Shown: positions 10,303-22,186, numbered from the stretch's first letter. The stretch: 64,000 nt of DNA from Hygrocybe punicea (GCA_963556145.1 OY744472.1:3906001-3970000); one strand, 5' to 3'. Notes: generated by a model from the sequence alone, not told the origin. A program made the numbers and translations.

Positions 10303-10473
10303 TTGTCAGTCCTCTCGACTCTCTTCCCATCATTCTACTGACTATTTTCTTATATTGCTCGTCACCCGACACACAACCCACTATACCCAACATCATTGGC
10401 TTCATTCACTTAGACTGGTCTTGATAGATAGTAGTAGTTTTACTTGGCGGCTTTTCCCTCTTTGTCCCTTATC
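10303..10473 (+). repeat. Dispersed repeat R, right part
   Basis: Continuation of the repeat broken by element B, with TTGTCAGTCCTCTCGACTC, then TCACCCGACAC and a TAGATAGTAGTAGTTTTACTTGG block also present near 36340-36370. It abuts an LTR-like start at 10474. Confidence 0.6.
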
Positions 10474-10840
10474 TGTTAGAGTCATGCAGACAACTCCAGA
10501 TGGAGCGGAGTTCGTCAGAGTATCAGAGGTGTGAACTCTTGAAGTAGGTTAACTACTTCCTTAAGCCATACTGAGTAGGCATGAAGTGGAGCGGAGTTAG
10601 TCCAGAGGTCCAGACTAAGGATGGAGGATACTGAGCTTAAGGCAAAGCCTTAAGTTTGAGAGCGAAGGAGACAGAGGGTACTCAAGTCAAATTTCAGAAC
10701 AAAGATACAGGACATAGTAGTTCTAGCTTATATACTAGTAAACTAATTGTTATGTCCTTGGTGATGAAAAGATAATAGGAACTCCAGCAGGAGTACTGGA
10801 GTTAGGAGAAAGATAAAAGAGACAAAAGGTTGCTCTAAAC
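10474..10840 (+). repeat. Ty3-type LTR copy A, truncated
   Basis: This starts TGTTAGAG and is similar over about 360 bp to the solo LTR at 11003-11135 plus 19579 onward, including CTTAAGGCAAAGCC, TTATATAC-TGGTAAACTAATTGTTA and TAAAAG-ACAAA-GGTTGCT. It passes directly into a gag coding fragment without a leader, so its 3' end and the element's 5' leader are deleted. Confidence 0.65.
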
Positions 10841-11002
10841 CGCTTCTTTGAAGAAGTAGAGCTACTTGCTGCCATTGCCGGCCTCGACGATGCAGGCCGC
10901 ATTAAGCATAGTCTGCACTATGCATCCCTTAGTGACTACGAGCTTTGGGCGAGTCTACCTAGCGCGACTGGCACCAATTATGCCACATTCAAAGGAGCGT
11001 AC
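10841..11002 (+). pseudogene. Ty3/gypsy gag fragment, first piece
   Basis: An open frame of 54 codons begins RFFEEVELLAAIAGLDDAG and continues to SDYELWASL and FKGAY. It matches the pattern of capsid regions of mushroom Ty3 elements known to me. It ends exactly at the insertion point of a solo LTR, and the following gag piece resumes at about 19979. A one-base shift separates the two pieces. Confidence 0.65.
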
Positions 11003-11135
11003 TGTTAGAGGCGTGCAACTCTGGATGGAACGGAGTTGTTGGAGGACCAGAGGTGCGAACTCTCGAAGTAGTTATGCTACTTCCTTGAGTCATACTGAGT
11101 AAGCACAATTGGATGGAGTGGAATTAGTCCGGAGG
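11003..11135 (+). repeat. Solo LTR inserted in gag, left part (split by the LINE)
   Basis: The LTR starts TGTTAGAG and its second part ends ...TGACA at 19978. The flanks CGTAC (10998-11002) and CATAC (19979-19983) are a 5-bp target duplication with one CpG transition, as expected for an LTR retroelement. The LINE with its 14-bp duplication sits inside it. Confidence 0.7.
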
Positions 11136-11289
11136 GAGGTTCTTGTTCCTAAACCGTGTGGCACCCCTACTGGGACCCCGAAAAAGGAGCTCTGCGTATA
11201 CGGGGCTATAGGCCTGCTATCCACACTTCCCCATCCCAAATCTCCCCCCTAAGTTTATCCATAAGCCCACCCCTAACAAAATCACAGAG

Positions 11290-13133
11290 ATGAGCCTCCG
11301 TAATTGGGCCACCCCCATCGCCGGCACCTCGAAATCCAAAAAAGGCAAACAACCGCAAGCCAATACATCAACCCCCCAACCCGCCAGAACCACCAGATCC
11401 TCGTCCAACATAGAAAACAACATCCCCAGCATCATTCTGGAAACCACTGAACCGGACACCCTCCAAGAAGCAGTCGACCACCTCCTCACCAACTCCCTCC
11501 TCTCCCCCGATCACGACTACAGTATATCTACATTCACTGGAATCCTCTGACAACTGGCAGCTTCGGACAGCACTCATGCCCTTCCCACAACGGCCACTAC
11601 CCTCCGATCCATAGCCATAGCCTTAGACTCAATAGATTTCGCCGCAAAATCTGACATACTCGCCAACTCCGTCGCCTCCGCCCTCAAATCTCAAACGGAT
11701 GACATCCACGCATCAATCGAAATAGCTATGGCTCCCATTCTAGATAGCATTTCTTCTAAAATCACTGACCTCCAATCTTGCCTTCTAGAAACGAGAGATC
11801 AACTCCAACAATCCACGGCGAGCCTCGTCAAAACCTCCACCTCGATCGAATCCACCACCTCCTCGTACAAGGATGCAGTCCTCACTCAAACTACACGGGC
11901 CCCCCTCAGCAACATAGACCCCCGTATCAAAGTGAAAAAACAACTACAAGCACGGCAAATCCTTCTCGACGTAAACGACTCCCCAGAAACCAAAAAAGCC
12001 CTGGACATCAGCCTCTCAAAACTCACGGAAAAGGCCAATCACACACTTAGCTCCACGACACCACCGTCCAACTACAAATTCATGGCCACCACGAAGCTCA
12101 GGAATGGAGGCATACTACTAGAAGCGAATTCCGACCAAATCCCCACCTGGTTACAAGACAACACCCGGCTCACCACATTCCTATCTACCTTCGGTCACGG
12201 AGCCTCCGTTAAGAGGCGATCTTACACTATCATAGCTTACTTTGTCCCACTCATCTTCGATCCAGACGTGCCCGATCACCCAGGGAAATTGAGGAAACCA
12301 ACGAACTACCCCCGCACTCCATCATCCACGCAAACTGGATCAAACCGAAAGAACGTCGCTCAGCAAACCAGACATGCGGTCACGCCATATTCTCCCTGGA
12401 CTCACCCGACACCGCTAATCTAGTTCTTTCCAAAGGTTTCTTTGTATGCCACAAGAGAATCAACACCGGCAAATGCAAAAAGGAACCCCTCCGCTGCCTC
12501 CGTTGCCATCAATGGAACCATACCGCATCCCGCTGTCCAGCCGACTTCGACACATGCGGCACTTGTGGCGACCAACACAGAACGTCGAACTGTTGCAACA
12601 AAAATCAACCCTTCTGTACGCCCTGCAAACAAAAGGGTCACGCCACATGGGACTGTAACTGCCCCTCTTTCCTGCTAAAATGCAAAGAAACAGATGCTTG
12701 CAACCCCAAAAACTTACTACCTTTCTACCCCACAGCCGAGCCATGGACCCAAAACCCCTCTCATCCCTATGCCCCCACGCCATCCTCTGTTAACGCCCGA
12801 CCACCACACACAATTCCGCCCAGACTACACTCCCCACTCCCCCTCCCCCCGCTGTCCCCAGCTTCCCGCCACTACTCTCCACCCCCCTCCATTTTCGACC
12901 AGCCTCCTCCCCCCTCGATCCGAAATCATCGTAACGGATCCAGACCCCCCCTACGCCAATCCACTCTAAATATCACCAACCTGCCTCTCAGCCAAAACAC
13001 CGCCCCCTCCACCCCTCTCTCCTGGTTCGACGACACAACGCCTCTCCCCCCCCTTCCCCCCACCCCCATACCCCCCAACGACATCCACGCAATCAGCATA
13101 CCTCCTCCCACAGCACCGTCGCCTCATGCCTGA
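11290..13133 (+). pseudogene. LINE ORF1, gag-like nucleic-acid-binding protein
   Basis: The ATG at 11290 opens a frame that is continuous to about 12280 apart from a TGA at 11548-11550, in a context where CGA is likely ancestral. A one-base frameshift near 12282 then moves to a frame running to the TGA at 13131-13133. This second part carries three CCHC knuckles: CLRCHQWNHTASRC, CGTCGDQHRTSNC and CTPCKQKGHATWDC. After them comes a proline-rich tail. The role, by analogy with LINE ORF1 proteins, is binding the element RNA. The last eight bases, ATGCCTGA, contain the ORF2 start. Confidence 0.8.
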
Positions 13134-14277
13134 ACAACCTGCTCCGCATCCCGTACACTTAAACATCTGGCAGATTAACCTCAACAAATCAGCGAAAGCA
13201 CACTGGGACCTCATCAATTCCATGATACACACCAAATGTGACCTCCTTCTACTACAAGAACCATACTTCGACTATTACGGCAACACCAAAGCCACCCACA
13301 ATTGGAGAGTAATCTACCCCTCTGACCGTCTCACTTCCAACACGCCAGTCCGTTCCATCATCCTAGTCAACGTCAGACTTAACACAAACTCGTGGGAACA
13401 AATAAACATCCACGGCTCCAACGACCTTACGGGCATTCGCGTCAAAGGACCCCTAGGCAACCTCGCCCTCTTCAACATCTACAACGATTGCCTCCATTCC
13501 AACACCCTCGATACTCTGCACCTATTCGCCAGGACACATGAAGCATCCTTACATCGTCGCGAGAACGACCACATGTTTTGGTGTGGCGACTTCAACAGAC
13601 ATCACCCACTCTGGGACGAGGAACGTAACCACCATCTTTTCACCGCCAACGCCCTCGCCCAAGCCCGTCACCTCATAGAAGCTACTGCCGACTGTGATAT
13701 GATGATGGCACTACCTAAGGACCTACCCACCCTCGAATCCATGGTCACAAAAAACTGGACCAGAACCGATAACGTATTCTGCACAGCGAAATCCACCCAC
13801 CTCATTTCCGTCTGCGACACCAAACCAGAACTTCGGCCCACAGGCACTGACCACATCCCCATCCTAACTGCCATTGCTCTCCCCCCCCAGATAAAAACCA
13901 ACCCCCCTACACGCAACTTCCGCCTAGTCAATTGGGACAACTTCAGGGATCAACTCAACACCCACCTGTCTCACCTTCCCCCGCCCACACAAATCACCTC
14001 ACAGATACAGCTCGACAATGCCATTTCAGGCCTCACTACGGCCATACAATCATCCATCGAGTTTGCGATTCCCCTTTCGGCCCCCTGTCCCCATTCAAAG
14101 CGTTGGTGGACCCCACACCTGAACCAGCTTAAACGAAACAAAAACAGGCTAAGTCATCTATCATACAAATTTCGCCTAGACAACACTCACCCAAGCCATA
14201 AAGAACATAAAACGGCACGTAATCACTATGGTGCCGAAATCCTAAAAGCCAAAGAAAGACACTGGCACATCAGGACT

Positions 14278-16273
14278 TTCCACATTTAGTCGGGATCTAA
14301 AGTGATTTCTAAAGTTAGCACCAAAATATAATCTTTAGATTTACATTTAGGCCTAGCCTAAATATTGAATTTAAGTCACAAATAAATGTATATTTAAATT
14401 ATTTATTTATTTTCATCTTTAGGTTATTCTTGCAATCAAAATAATTATCAGATCTATATTGTAAGGGGAAAGTATAATTTAGTTCCAAGTTTACTCAAAT
14501 TTCTAGTCCAAATTTAGGCATCACCTAAAGGCAGGCCAAAATTAAAACTTTCGGTAGCGTTAAAATAATAAATTTAATAATTATCAAAATGTAAGATTTT
14601 CGGCAGCTATTTAAATTCAAAGTTGTTGTTAGATCTAAAGCTATTGCCCGCGCCATTGCCCGCTCGTCGCCCGCCCGTCGCCCACCCATTGCCCACCCAT
14701 CTCCCAATCTTACCTCACGAGCCCAGCTCCAACGTCAATTGACATGGTGGTGGGGTTCGTGAGGTGATGACAGAGGTAGGGGGAGAGGCAGGTGGGGGAG
14801 ATGGCGGGGGCGACAAGGGTGTACGGGGGCACGACAGAATGAGAGAATGAGAACGGGGAGATGGCGGGGGCACGATAGGATGGGAGGGTGACGAGCGTGG
14901 GTGATGAGGGTGTGGGAGATGGCGCGGGCACGATAGGATGGAAGGGCGACGAGGGTGTAGGTGATGAGGTGTGGGAGATGGCGTGGGCATGGCACGATGG
15001 GATGGGAGGAGATGGCGTGGGGGACGAGGGAGTGGGAGAGGAGATGGCGTGGGCGTGGGCGACAAGGGTGTGGCGTGGGCGACGAGGTGTGGATGACGAG
15101 GGTGTGGGAGATGGCGTGGGGTGTGGGCGAGGGAGGTGATGGCGGAGGTGGCTTGGCGGGAGATGGCGTTGGCGATGAGGGTGAGGGAGATGGCGTGGAC
15201 ATGGGTGAGGGAGATGGCGGGGGCACGATGGGAGGGCGACGAGAGGGTGTGGGAGATTGCGTGGTGATGGGATGGGATGGTGGGGAGATGGCGTGGGTGT
15301 GGACGAGGGAGATGGCGCGGGCATGGCCATGGGGGATCCAATTTTGGATGGGTTAGATGTGGGCGACGAGAGCGTGGGCGACGAGAGTGTGGCGATGAGA
15401 GCGTGGGCGATGAGAGCGTGGCGATGAGAGCGTGGGCGATGAGAGCGTGGCGACGGCGTGGCGATGAGAGCGTCGCGTGTGCGACGAGGGTGCGGCGTGG
15501 GCGACAAGGGTGTGGGAGATGGCGAGTGTGAGGAGAGATGGCGACGACGACGAGGGAGATGGGAGATGGCGTGGGTGTGGACGAGGGAGATGATGGGGAG
15601 GGCGGAGGTGTGGGCGACGGCTTGGCAGGAAATCGAGGGTGGGAAATGGCGGCGAGGGCGAGGGAGATGGCGTGGGGTGTGGGAGATCGTCATACTTGGG
15701 CAGGGGAGATGCCGGGGATGGGATGAGCGGGAGCGGGAGAGATGGCGAGATGGCGTCACGGTGGGTGTGAGGTCGAAAAAAAAAATTTGATTGGTTTTGT
15801 CGACGTCGGAGCTGGGTTCAGGTCATGATTGGGAGGTGGGCGACGGGTGGGCGATGGGTGGGCGATGGGTGGGCGATGGGTGGACGACGGGTGGGCGATT
15901 GCGTGGGCAATAGCTTTAGTTCTGATTGAAATTTGGAATGTTGATAACCGCCGAATTTTTTTTTTTAATAACTGTTAAATCCATTATTTTAGTCACACTG
16001 AAAGTTTAAATTTTGGCCTGCCTTTGGATGATACCTAAATTTAGACTAGCAAATTTGAGTAAACTTGTAGCGAAATTCTGTTTTCCTTCCACAATTTAGA
16101 ACAGGTCATCATTTTAATTGTAAAACGTCTAAAGATGAAACTAAATAAATACTTTAGATGTACATTTATTTGTGACTTAAATTCAATATTTAGGCTAGGC
16201 CTAAATGTAAATCTAAAAATTATATTTTTCCGCTCACTTTAGAAACCACTTTAGACCCCAACTAAATGTTGGA
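14278..16273. mobile_element. 2-kb DNA element with long (~430 bp) terminal inverted repeats
   Basis: Flanks are ACT (14275-14277) and ACT (16274-16276). The ends are inverted: TTCCACATTTAGTCGGGA on the left, matching the complement of the right end. The arms extend inward about 430-440 bp with small differences and are AT-rich outside, then GGGCGA/TCGCCC-rich. Excision restores the LINE reading frame, which fixes the 3-bp duplication. The interior holds palindrome GTCAATTGAC (14734-14743) and a long G-rich minisatellite. No transposase is seen. The class is uncertain: a 3-bp duplication fits PIF/Harbinger or CACTA, but the terminal bases match neither. Confidence 0.8.
14750..15905 (+). repeat. 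G/purine-rich minisatellite inside the 2-kb element
   Basis: Irregular tandem copies of units such as GGGAGATGGCGTGGGCGACG and GAGAGCGTGGGCGAT fill the interior. The plus strand is strongly purine- and G-rich. Long open frames on the minus strand (PRHLPHP-like repeats) are a by-product of this composition. Confidence 0.75.
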
Positions 16274-19084
16274 ACTCCTGAGGTGTGGGCCGCATTTCTC
16301 GATGACGCTAAGGACCACAACATTTGGACCATAAACAAATGCATATTGAATCCCATAAGCGACTACCCCAGAGGAGACGGTGGCAAATCAGCCATCCCCA
16401 CTTTAGAGTACACCCTCCCAAGCGGCCTGACAGCATACGCCACTTCCAACGAGAATAAAAGCCTCGCTATAGCTAAATCATTCTTTCCCCCGCCACCCTC
16501 ACACTCCTCTGTGCCACCCAATTATAACTACCCTCCCCGCATACCGTTCACAGTGGAAATATCCTGTGATCAGATCAAAGAACACATCGGCAAGGTCCAA
16601 CCCCACAAGGTACCAGGCCCAGACGGCATCCCTAATATTGTACTAAAAGAATCAGCCGATCTACTCGTCGATCGCATCCACCCCATCTTCAATGCGATAC
16701 TCCACCTCAAAATCTACCACGACCCGTGGAAAGATTCCATCACCAGGGCGCTACGTAAACCGGGCAAACCCAGATACGATATACCCAAAGCATACCGTCC
16801 CATAGTTCTACTCAACACCCTCCCGAAACTGCTGACTTCTATCACTGCAGAAATCATCTCCCACATGGTAGATGAACACCATCTCCTGCCCACCCACCAC
16901 TTTGGAGGTCGACCGGGCCACACCACGACAGACTCGATGCATGTTCTAATTCACCGCATCAAACACGCCTGGCACAACAAACGAGTCGCAGCAATCCTAT
17001 TCGTAGATATCGAAGGTGCCTTCCCCAACGCAGTAACGGACCGACTACTCCACAACATGCGCAAGAGAAAGATACCTGAACATCTTGTCTGTCTAGTCGG
17101 CAACCTCCTCAAGGATCGCACCACGCGCCTCACCTTCGACGACTACATCTCCGACCCTATCCTCCTCGCCAATGGCATAGGACAAGGGGACCCGATTTCG
17201 ATGATTATATACCTCTTCTACAACGCTGACTTAATCGAAATCCCCACAGGTCGCCAGAAACTGGCAGTAGCCTTCGTCGATGATGTAGCTTACTACGTAG
17301 AGGGCAAGGACTTTGCTGAAACCAACCAAATCCTCAAGAAGCTCATGTCTAAACCTAGGGGAGCATATTCATGGTCCAAAGAGCACAATTCCAAATTCGA
17401 AATCAGCAAATTCGCACTAATAGACTTTTCACAGCGCACCGATACGCCAAGACCACCACTAATCCTAAACAACACAGCCATCTCGCCAGTCAAGTCTCAC
17501 CGCTTCCTCGGCATCATCTTGGACCAGTACCTTCGCTGGCACGAACAATGGGAAAATGCCATCGCGAAGACTACCAAATGGCTACACCTCTTCCGAAGAA
17601 TCGCACGTCCCAAATCCGGCATACCCAGAAAACTCATGCGTCAACTTTACACCTCAGTGGCAATCCCAAAGATGATATATGCCGCGGACGTTTGGTACAC
17701 ACCAGTACATAGAATCGCCAATAACGCTCACAGACGCGGGTCAGTAAGAGCGATGCGGGAACTAACCAAGACCCAACGCATAGCATTGATACCCATCACT
17801 GGGGCCCTCAGAACGACACCCAATGACCTCCTCGACCTCCACACCGGCCTGCTCCCTGTAGACCTCCTCATGCACAAAGCATGCCACAGATCAATCATCC
17901 GACTATTGACATTACCTATCTCACACTCGCTTCACAACCCACTTAGAAAATGCACCAGACACCTAGTCGCCAAACACAGATCCCCACTCCACACTCTCAC
18001 CCACCTCTTTGACATCAACCCTGACCACATAGAACCCATCCGTTTCCCCACTTCCTCCTCCCGTCACCCCCCAGCCTTCAACGCAATCATTCCCCCTTCC
18101 AGAGAAGATTCCATCGCATTCCACAACATTGACGACGCCGACATCAAGATATACTCTGATGGCTCGACCCTCGACGATGGCGTAGGGGCAGCAGCAGTAC
18201 TGTACCGCACTGGAAGATCCCGGCCTAAAGTCCTCCGTTACCACCTGGGCTCCAGCACGGACCACCACAATGTCGAAGCAGAAAACGTAGCCAGCCTACT
18301 TGCCCTACAGTTACTTAGCTGCGAATCTCGTTTATGCTCCACCTCCATATACATCGACTGTCAGCCCACCATAAACGCGCTAATCACACCCTACACGAAA
18401 TCCGGGCAACACATCCTCGACACCTCCCGTGCCCTCGCGCAGCGCCTGGTCGACACTAATCAACACCTCACCATCACTCTCAGATGGATCTCAGGGCACA
18501 AAGGGGTAGTTGGGAATGAGAGAGCCGACTCCGAAGCTAAGAAAGCAGCGAGAAACGACCCCAGTCCACGTCGTACATTACCGGTCGCCCTCCGCAGCGG
18601 CACCCTCCCTTCTAACACATCGGCCATCAAACTCACATTCAGCAGACACCTCACAAACCTCTGGCGTGAGGAATGGCACCAGTCACCACGCTTTGTACGC
18701 TTCTCCCGCATTGACCCTGACTTCCCTATACGCAATTTCCTTAAAACCGCTGACAATCTAACACGACCGCAGACAAGCCTCCTCACCCAGCTACGCACTA
18801 ACCACATCCCCCTTAATGCTTACCTACACAGAATCAACAGATCCGACACCAACGCCTGCCCCAAATGCGAAATGGCCATCGAGACCATCCAGCACTTCCT
18901 CTTCGAATGTCCTGCCTACTTCCACGCGCGGCACAAGCTCACCAACGCACTCAGGAACCAAGCCCGTTCTCTCTCACACCTCCTCAACAACCCCAGAGGC
19001 ATTCAAGAACTCATCAAATTCATACGAAGCACAGGACGATTAAAAGCCTCATTCGGTGACCTCACCTCCCCCACGCTCACATAA

Positions 19085-19566
19085 CTAACACAATCTTACA
19101 CAGCATACCTCTCTCTCCCCGCTCGTCCACGTTGGGACATCTCCCTGTCACACGCACGCTTAACAAAATCGCAATAAGCACCCGACCCACCGCCCGCATA
19201 ACCGCTCACCCTCGACCACTCACCTGGCCATCATATCCTTTCTCTCTTTTTTACTTCTCTCCCTGTGACAGCCCCCTCCGTGCATGTCCACCCATGCGGC
19301 CGAGCACTTAGTTCGTCTAGACCACCCATACTCCACCACCCCGCTCTAGACATTGGGCCCCCTCACACGTCAGGTCAGGTGTTTAAAACAGCATGGACAT
19401 GCTGGGACCACGGGGGACTTATTCCGTCGTGGTTGCACTCGCAAACCAGAGGCACAGGTTCCGGGAAGGCTCCCGTATTTGTATATACTCTTGCCCATGT
19501 ACGTAAGGTCCGACATAGGGCTCGCCCTGAGGGACAATAATATGACTTAAAAAAAAAAAAAAAAAA
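19085..19566 (+). other. LINE 3' UTR and poly(A) tail
   Basis: Non-coding tail between the ORF2 stop and the A run at 19549-19566. It contains pyrimidine-rich stretches and GGTTCCGGGAAGGCTCCC. No gene is present. Confidence 0.7.
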
Positions 19567-19578
19567 TTAGTCCGGAGG

Positions 19579-19978
19579 TTTGGACTATGGAGACTATAGT
19601 GAGCTTAAGGCAAAGCCCTAAGTTTAAGGATGAGGGGAACTCAAGTTGATTTTTAGAACGGAGTTACAGGACTTGTAGTTCTAACTTATATACTTGGTAA
19701 ACTAATTGTTAAGTCCTTAGTAACATAAAGATAATAAGAACTCCGGAAGGGGAACCAGAGTTCGGAGAAGGATAAAAGTAACAAAGGGTTGCTATGTATG
19801 GTGACAAGTAAACAAAGGGAAAGAACAGATAGGAGTTCGGAGAAGTGGAGATGAAGAAGAATAGAGTATAAACAAGGAAAGGAACAATAACGTACATGAG
19901 AGGATAAGATAAGATAAAACAGCAGAAAAGTCCGGAGCAGAGTTTATCGGAATCCTTCGGAGTTGCATGGATATGACA
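19579..19978 (+). repeat. Solo LTR, right part
   Basis: Continues the LTR broken by the LINE and ends ATATGACA. It carries GAGCTTAAGGCAAAGCCC and the TATACTTGGTAAACTAATTG block shared with LTR copy A. Confidence 0.65.
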
Positions 19979-20375
19979 CATACTCATCTATACCCGGGCA
20001 TGGAAGACAATCATTGGTACATGATGGCAGATCTCGACCATCTTACGCATACCCAATCCAGTTACGGCATCCGTACTGAAGCCGAACTTGGTGAATATTA
20101 CTGTGAATTCATCTGGATTTCAGGATTCCTCTTATACAAGGGTCGGATATCTCCCCAGGAATGCAACATCACTTATGAGAATGGCTTCCATGCCAAGCTC
20201 AAGAAAGATATAAAGACCTGTCTTCAGTACCAGAAGCTGAACCACTTCCATAGCGATCCCTACGACTTCCAAGATTTCCATAACTGTGTCCACTTCCTGC
20301 TGGCTGGAACTGTGGCCGAACTGTCTACCATCTCTCATCTTTCGTCAACGTCACCTGCCGCCATCAGGTACTCGA
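19979..20375 (+). pseudogene. Ty3/gypsy gag fragment, second piece
   Basis: The frame reads LYPGMEDNHWYMMADLD, GIRTEAELGEYYCEF, WISGFLLYKGRISPQECN and SDPYDFQDFHNCVHFLLAG, in the order typical of Ty3 capsid C-terminal halves in mushrooms. It continues the piece at 10841-11002. It is truncated at the LTR-like arm that starts at 20376. Confidence 0.7.
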
Positions 20376-21435
20376 CAAGCCCAACTAGCATTCTTACCTA
20401 TATTAGCAGTAATGGATTGATTACAAATCTTGTTTACTTGTATTGATCAAAAGTGGCTCAGCTAGATAATGGGAAATGATTAGATAAGATGTGAACAAGA
20501 GGATGATAAGATAATGATAAGATAGGATGCATCAGAGAGTGATTGTGATAGTCTGCTTACATAAAGACAATGGTCTATTGTTCTGAGCAGTCCTTTGTTC
20601 TAAACAGTCCAAATGGAGATAGAGCCCATTTTTCACAGCCTCTTTGATGCCATCCATTGTTCTCATGACTCAGTCCTATTGTTCTCACTTTCCCATTGTT
20701 CTCAGTCCCCCATTGTTCTCCAACAGTATAAATAGGGCCCCCAAATTCCAGTAGTCAGTAGGATTCCCCCCTCACCACTCAGTAGTCACTCTTAGTTGGG
20801 TTCACACAGTGTGATCCCTCATTCTCTTAGTACTAGTAGTTACTCATTGTAGTAGCTAGTGCTTGCAATCCAGTCTAGTTCACTCTTATTCTATCATTCT
20901 CTGAGTTCCCCTTGTCATCAAGGAGAATTCACCCAGTTCACTCAGTCCAATCAATTCATTAGTCAACATTAGTTAGCTAGATACACTTCTAAGGTTAAGG
21001 TTTCATCCTAAACAAAACAGAGTATTCAAAAGGTATTAAAGATATCCCTGAACTAGTAGCCAATGTGCATTTGAAGCTTCGGATTTAAGTCAGATATTAT
21101 AATACCCAGAGATACTCTTGATTGAATAGGCCCTGTAGCCAAAACCATCCATATTCAACTGGTGAATATTGTTATCAGTATTCATTAGTTCATATTTTTA
21201 TATTCCAGTAGTGAATATTAGTATTTTCAGTACATCACACATCCAATTGCTATTCATACCCACTCAAAGTCTCAATTCTTAATTGAAGAGACCTCACTAT
21301 TACATTCTATTGATTCATATAGTACATATACCCACAAACCCCTTCCTGATATGTTATTTAAATATTAGAAACCCACGAACAACAAGAAGGTACCTGAACA
21401 AAGTCAACTCCGGTAATTCTTGGTGAAACAAACAC
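20376..21435 (+). repeat. Ty3-type LTR, left arm of an inverted pair
   Basis: About 1.06 kb, almost identical in inverted orientation to 23278-24337. Features in order: GATAAG cluster (about 20490-20535), repeated ATTGTTCT motifs, a TATAAATAGGG box near 20729, and the core ACTAGTAGCCAATGTGCATT (from 21052) also found in the LTR at 32089-33983. The outer end begins GACAAGCCCAACTAGC. It interrupts a gag fragment. Confidence 0.75.
20480..20735 (+). promoter_or_regulatory. Candidate promoter: GATA cluster, HMG-box-type sites, TATA box
   Basis: TGATAAGATAATGATAAGAT near 20502 gives clustered GATAAG sites. Then ATTGTTCT occurs five times between about 20575 and 20720, three of them as CCATTGTTCTC. 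This resembles the CCATTGTT site of Sox/HMG-box factors. TATAAATAGGG follows at about 20729. Binding factors are inferred from motif resemblance only. Confidence 0.5.
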
Positions 21436-21986
21436 TCACATAACATAGGAAGTCATGGACTGAAAAATGTCAGCATACAGTAGTGACTTCAGACTCGTAG
21501 GTCAGTACTTCGACAGCGGAGATGAAGTTGGTTTTGACGTGAGGCAGGGGGTCACATTGGAAAGGTTCTGTAGGGTTATGGGCAGGGGAGTGTGGTTGCC
21601 GGGGTTCTGTGCATGCCACATGTCAAAGCGATCCTTCATGTTTTTGCTGACGATAGCCTTTGGAAGGTACATTCTGTTGGGCAACACAATGCGGCCATGC
21701 TCATTCTTGCGGCATATTCCATTGATACACACTCCGCCATCCTGAGCTCTGATTTTATATATATTGTGATTCCTTGCAATTTGATGCAACTTACCACTCT
21801 TTGACCTTCCAATCACATTGCGACTATTGTGATCTTCTGTGACTTCGGAGATATTTAGTTATCACACTTCGAAGTATTTCCTTTGTTCTCTTTGTTCTCT
21901 ATATTCATTTACTGTTCTCTCTACCTATCCTTTCTTCTATATGCCCTTTATCTCACATATCTCCTTTCAGTATCATCCTTTCATCT
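21336..21986. repeat. 651-bp segment repeated across the N gap (left copy)
   Basis: Appears identical to 22187-22837 over its whole length. It ends exactly at the N run and the second copy starts exactly after it. This is the pattern left by two overlapping contigs joined with a fixed-size gap. Confidence 0.85.
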
Positions 21987-22186
21987 NNNNNNNNNNNNNN
22001 NNNNNNNNNNNNNNNNNNNNNNNNNNNNNNNNNNNNNNNNNNNNNNNNNNNNNNNNNNNNNNNNNNNNNNNNNNNNNNNNNNNNNNNNNNNNNNNNNNNN
22101 NNNNNNNNNNNNNNNNNNNNNNNNNNNNNNNNNNNNNNNNNNNNNNNNNNNNNNNNNNNNNNNNNNNNNNNNNNNNNNNNNNNNNN
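21987..22186. other. Assembly gap, exactly 200 N
   Basis: Placeholder sequence of exactly 200 N, probably a default gap size. The flanking duplicate suggests that the true distance is negative (an overlap). Confidence 0.9.

Larger units (their letters stand above)
13126..19084 (+). pseudogene. LINE ORF2: AP endonuclease, reverse transcriptase, RNase H (split)
   Basis: The ATG at 13126 overlaps the ORF1 stop. Coding parts are 13126-14277 and 16277-19084, separated by an inserted element; removing it with one 3-bp duplication restores the frame (HIRT-PEVWAAF). The endonuclease part has LLLQEPYFD, WCGDFNRHHPLWDE and GTDHIPI. The RT has VPGPDGIPN, FVDIEGAFPN, GIGQGDPIS and catalytic FVDD. The RNase H has YSDGS, a glutamate in VEAENVASL, YIDCQ and GNERADSEAK. 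A C-terminal knuckle CPKCEMAIETIQHFLFEC closes it. No stop is seen outside the insertion, so the protein was intact when it was split. Confidence 0.88.
11136..19564 (+). mobile_element. Tad/I-type LINE, full length, with poly(A) and target duplication
   Basis: The element starts after AATTAGTCCGGAGG (11122-11135) and ends in a run of 18 A (19549-19566), followed by the same AATTAGTCCGGAGG (19565-19578). It has a 5' UTR of about 150 bp, ORF1 with zinc knuckles, ORF2 with endonuclease, reverse transcriptase and RNase H, and a 3' UTR of about 465 bp. The layout matches fungal Tad-like/I-clade LINEs, which insert by target-primed reverse transcription. A 2-kb DNA element interrupts ORF2. Without that insertion the element is only lightly damaged (one TGA and one frameshift in ORF1), so it is relatively young. 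Confidence 0.88.

Noticed and set aside
14710..15759. 349-codon minus-strand open frame with PRHLPHP-type repeats
   Set aside because: It arises from the G-rich minisatellite; all frames are open there and composition explains it.
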